This document shows positions 62,761 to 64,000 of a DNA stretch of 64,000 nt, in pieces. The notes below the pieces were generated by a model, which did no database searches, was not told the DNA's origin, and saw only the letters and a program-made list of their open reading frames with translations. Source of the DNA: Nostoc sp. KVJ20 (GTDB taxonomy: Bacteria; Cyanobacteriota; Cyanobacteriia; Cyanobacteriales; Nostocaceae); contig NZ_KV757569.1 in the NCBI RefSeq assembly GCF_001712795.1, positions 1-64,000 on the forward strand, read 5' to 3'. Both the position numbers and the translations under genes were made by a program. Every line of letters begins with the position of its first letter. Position 1 is the first letter of the stretch.

Positions 62761-63771
62761 ATGCAGACCTTCATAGACGACGCAACCAGACAACGCCAAT
62801 ATCAAGCATTTCCCCAAACAGAACCCATCGAACTGTGGAATACTGCTTCAGTTGATGACATTGAAATTGTCATTCGGGCAGTTTATCGGCAAGTGTTGGG
62901 TAATGCCTACATTATGGAAAGTGAGCGGCTTGTCGTTCCAGAATCCCAACTCAAGCAAGGGATAATCGATGTTCGTGAGTTTGTGCGTCAAATTGCCAAA
63001 TCAGAGTTGTATCGCTCCAGATTTTTTGATAACGTTTACCGCTATCGGGCAATTGAACTGAACTTCAAGCATTTGTTGGGTCGCGCTCCCGATGACTACT
63101 CTGAGACGGTACTTCACAGCAACATTCTAGATGAGTCGGGTTTTGAGGCGGATATTGATTCTTATCTTGATAGCGACGAGTATCTAAACGCCTTTGGGGA
63201 TAATATAGTGCCATATTATCGGGGTTATAAAACCCAAACCGGCAAAAAGATATTGGAATTTAGCAATATGCTGCAACTTCTGCGGAGTAATTCTAGCAGT
63301 GATAAGAACCTAGCAACAAATAATCAACCTCAATTGGTGCGATCGCTAATTACCAACACTCCTTACGGTAAACTAAAACCCACCGATGTTAGTGCAATAC
63401 TTGCCGAAGTATTCAAGCCCAGACCAGAAACGGCTGCTACTCCAGTTAATAACTTTATTGCAACTCGCACAGCAGCCGAACAAGGCTTGCGGCAAAAGAT
63501 TCAAGAGCAAGAAAGCCAGATTGCAACTTTGCAACAACAACTAGCAGACTTAAGACCCTTTGCCAGCATCGGTGCAACAAAATTTAGTAGTAGTTGGCAG
63601 ACTTCCAGTTCCGTGACCAGTACAGGCGAATATACATCTTTGCAACAGCAAGCTGACACTCAAGAAAAACAGATTGCAGCTTTGCAAGAGCAAGTTGCTG
63701 ATTCTCGACGGTCTGCCACAATTGGGGAAGCCCGGTTGAATAAGTGGCGCAGTCGCGTTTTTAATGGCTAA
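62761..63771 (+). CDS. Phycobilisome linker with coiled-coil tail and no CpcD domain
   Basis: 336 residues. A PBS-linker domain at about 35-180 is closest to CpeC of this window: [38 protein letters not shown] and [19 protein letters not shown]. The remainder lacks the C-terminal CpcD domain. Instead there is a basic/proline linker and two heptad-like coiled coils ([18 protein letters not shown] and [16 protein letters not shown]), each followed by a short SIGATKF or TIGEARL motif. There is no hydrophobic anchor as in CpcL. It lies 690 nt after cpeR. A rod-terminal or attachment linker is plausible. Confidence 0.8.
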   Translation: MQTFIDDATRQRQYQAFPQTEPIELWNTASVDDIEIVIRAVYRQVLGNAYIMESERLVVPESQLKQGIIDVREFVRQIAKSELYRSRFFDNVYRYRAIELNFKHLLGRAPDDYSETVLHSNILDESGFEADIDSYLDSDEYLNAFGDNIVPYYRGYKTQTGKKILEFSNMLQLLRSNSSSDKNLATNNQPQLVRSLITNTPYGKLKPTDVSAILAEVFKPRPETAATPVNNFIATRTAAEQGLRQKIQEQESQIATLQQQLADLRPFASIGATKFSSSWQTSSSVTSTGEYTSLQQQADTQEKQIAALQEQVADSRRSATIGEARLNKWRSRVFNG

Positions 63772-63912
63772 TTTCTCTATTGTTTAGTTTTGTCGGGTGG
63801 GTTAGGCTTTTCTTAACTCACCCTATTTAATTTCCTGATGTTTTCCGAGTCAGTTTGAAACAATAAATAGTCAAAAAATGTCTGAATTATTGTTTTAATA
63901 GGCTTGCAACTT

Positions 63913-64000
63913 ATGAAAAAAGTTATCGTTTATCGATACCCTACTTATGGACTAATTGGATTAATATCCTTAACAACTATATTTTGCACAGCAACATCTG
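63913..64000 (+). CDS. Start of an exported or membrane protein (cut by window end)
   Basis: The ATG at 63913 opens a frame to the end of the window: MKKVIVYRYPTYGLIGLISL, then TTIFCTATS. The basic start and hydrophobic stretch look like a signal peptide or membrane anchor. Too short to assign a family. Confidence 0.45.
   Translation, partial: MKKVIVYRYPTYGLIGLISLTTIFCTATS

Overview
The window is chromosomal DNA from a filamentous, heterocyst-type cyanobacterium close to Nostoc. This rests on many GCGATCGC (HIP1-type) sites, abundant short tandem repeats typical of Nostocales, and two diagnostic gene sets: a scytonemin (UV sunscreen) biosynthesis cluster and a phycoerythrin accessory operon. 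I saw no tRNA, rRNA or CRISPR array.

Layout. (1) 1-3000 is an accessory patch: a broken or overlapping gene pair ending in an Abi_C-like protein, then two tandem type II toxin-antitoxin pairs with 4-nt overlaps. (2) 3000-17500 holds mixed housekeeping genes: a CNT nucleoside transporter, an MsbA-like ABC exporter, an LpxB-related protein, an ankyrin/kelch-like protein, KptA, an aromatic amino acid permease, an RHH protein, a Uma2 protein, a threonine dehydratase-like enzyme, an SDR, an HMA-like protein and a YflT-type stress protein. (3) 17450-40000, all on the minus strand, is the scytonemin cluster. It reads scyA-scyB-scyC-scyD-scyE-scyF, glycosyltransferase, tyrA, dsbA-like, aroB-like, trpEG fusion, trpC, trpA, trpB, trpD and a DAHP synthase gene, ending at two long back-to-back hairpins. 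The shikimate/aromatic genes supply tryptophan and the tyrosine-branch 2-oxo acid. ScyB and ScyA convert and couple them, ScyC cyclises the product, and the exported NHL-type proteins ScyD/E/F probably act in the periplasm. (4) 41699-44701, divergent from scyA, encodes a three-PAS histidine kinase and a REC-AraC response regulator, the pair that flanks this cluster in Nostoc and controls it. (5) 44900-49200 is eroded: an AAA ATPase, a truncated iron-siderophore lipoprotein gene, a GIY-YIG protein, a decayed IS66 transposase and many small inverted-repeat elements. (6) 49500-52050 carries an HtrA-type protease and an Ap4A phosphorylase. (7) 52235-63771 is a phycoerythrin region: pebA-pebB (phycoerythrobilin synthesis), a CpeS-type lyase, a pentapeptide protein, a HEAT protein, a phycobiliprotein-like protein, then cpeC-cpeD-cpeS-cpeT-cpeR and a third, unusual rod-linker gene.

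Points of most interest: a motif of about 34 bp present three times upstream of scyA and once upstream of trpEG, a candidate operator tying the two halves of the scytonemin cluster together; a 1.7-kb non-coding gap between scyA and the kinase with several strong hairpins; at least six families of miniature inverted-repeat elements, one of which supplies the C-terminus of TyrA; a low-complexity insert inside TrpD; a vestigial second nucleoside-transporter gene; and a phycobilisome linker with a coiled-coil tail in place of a CpcD domain.
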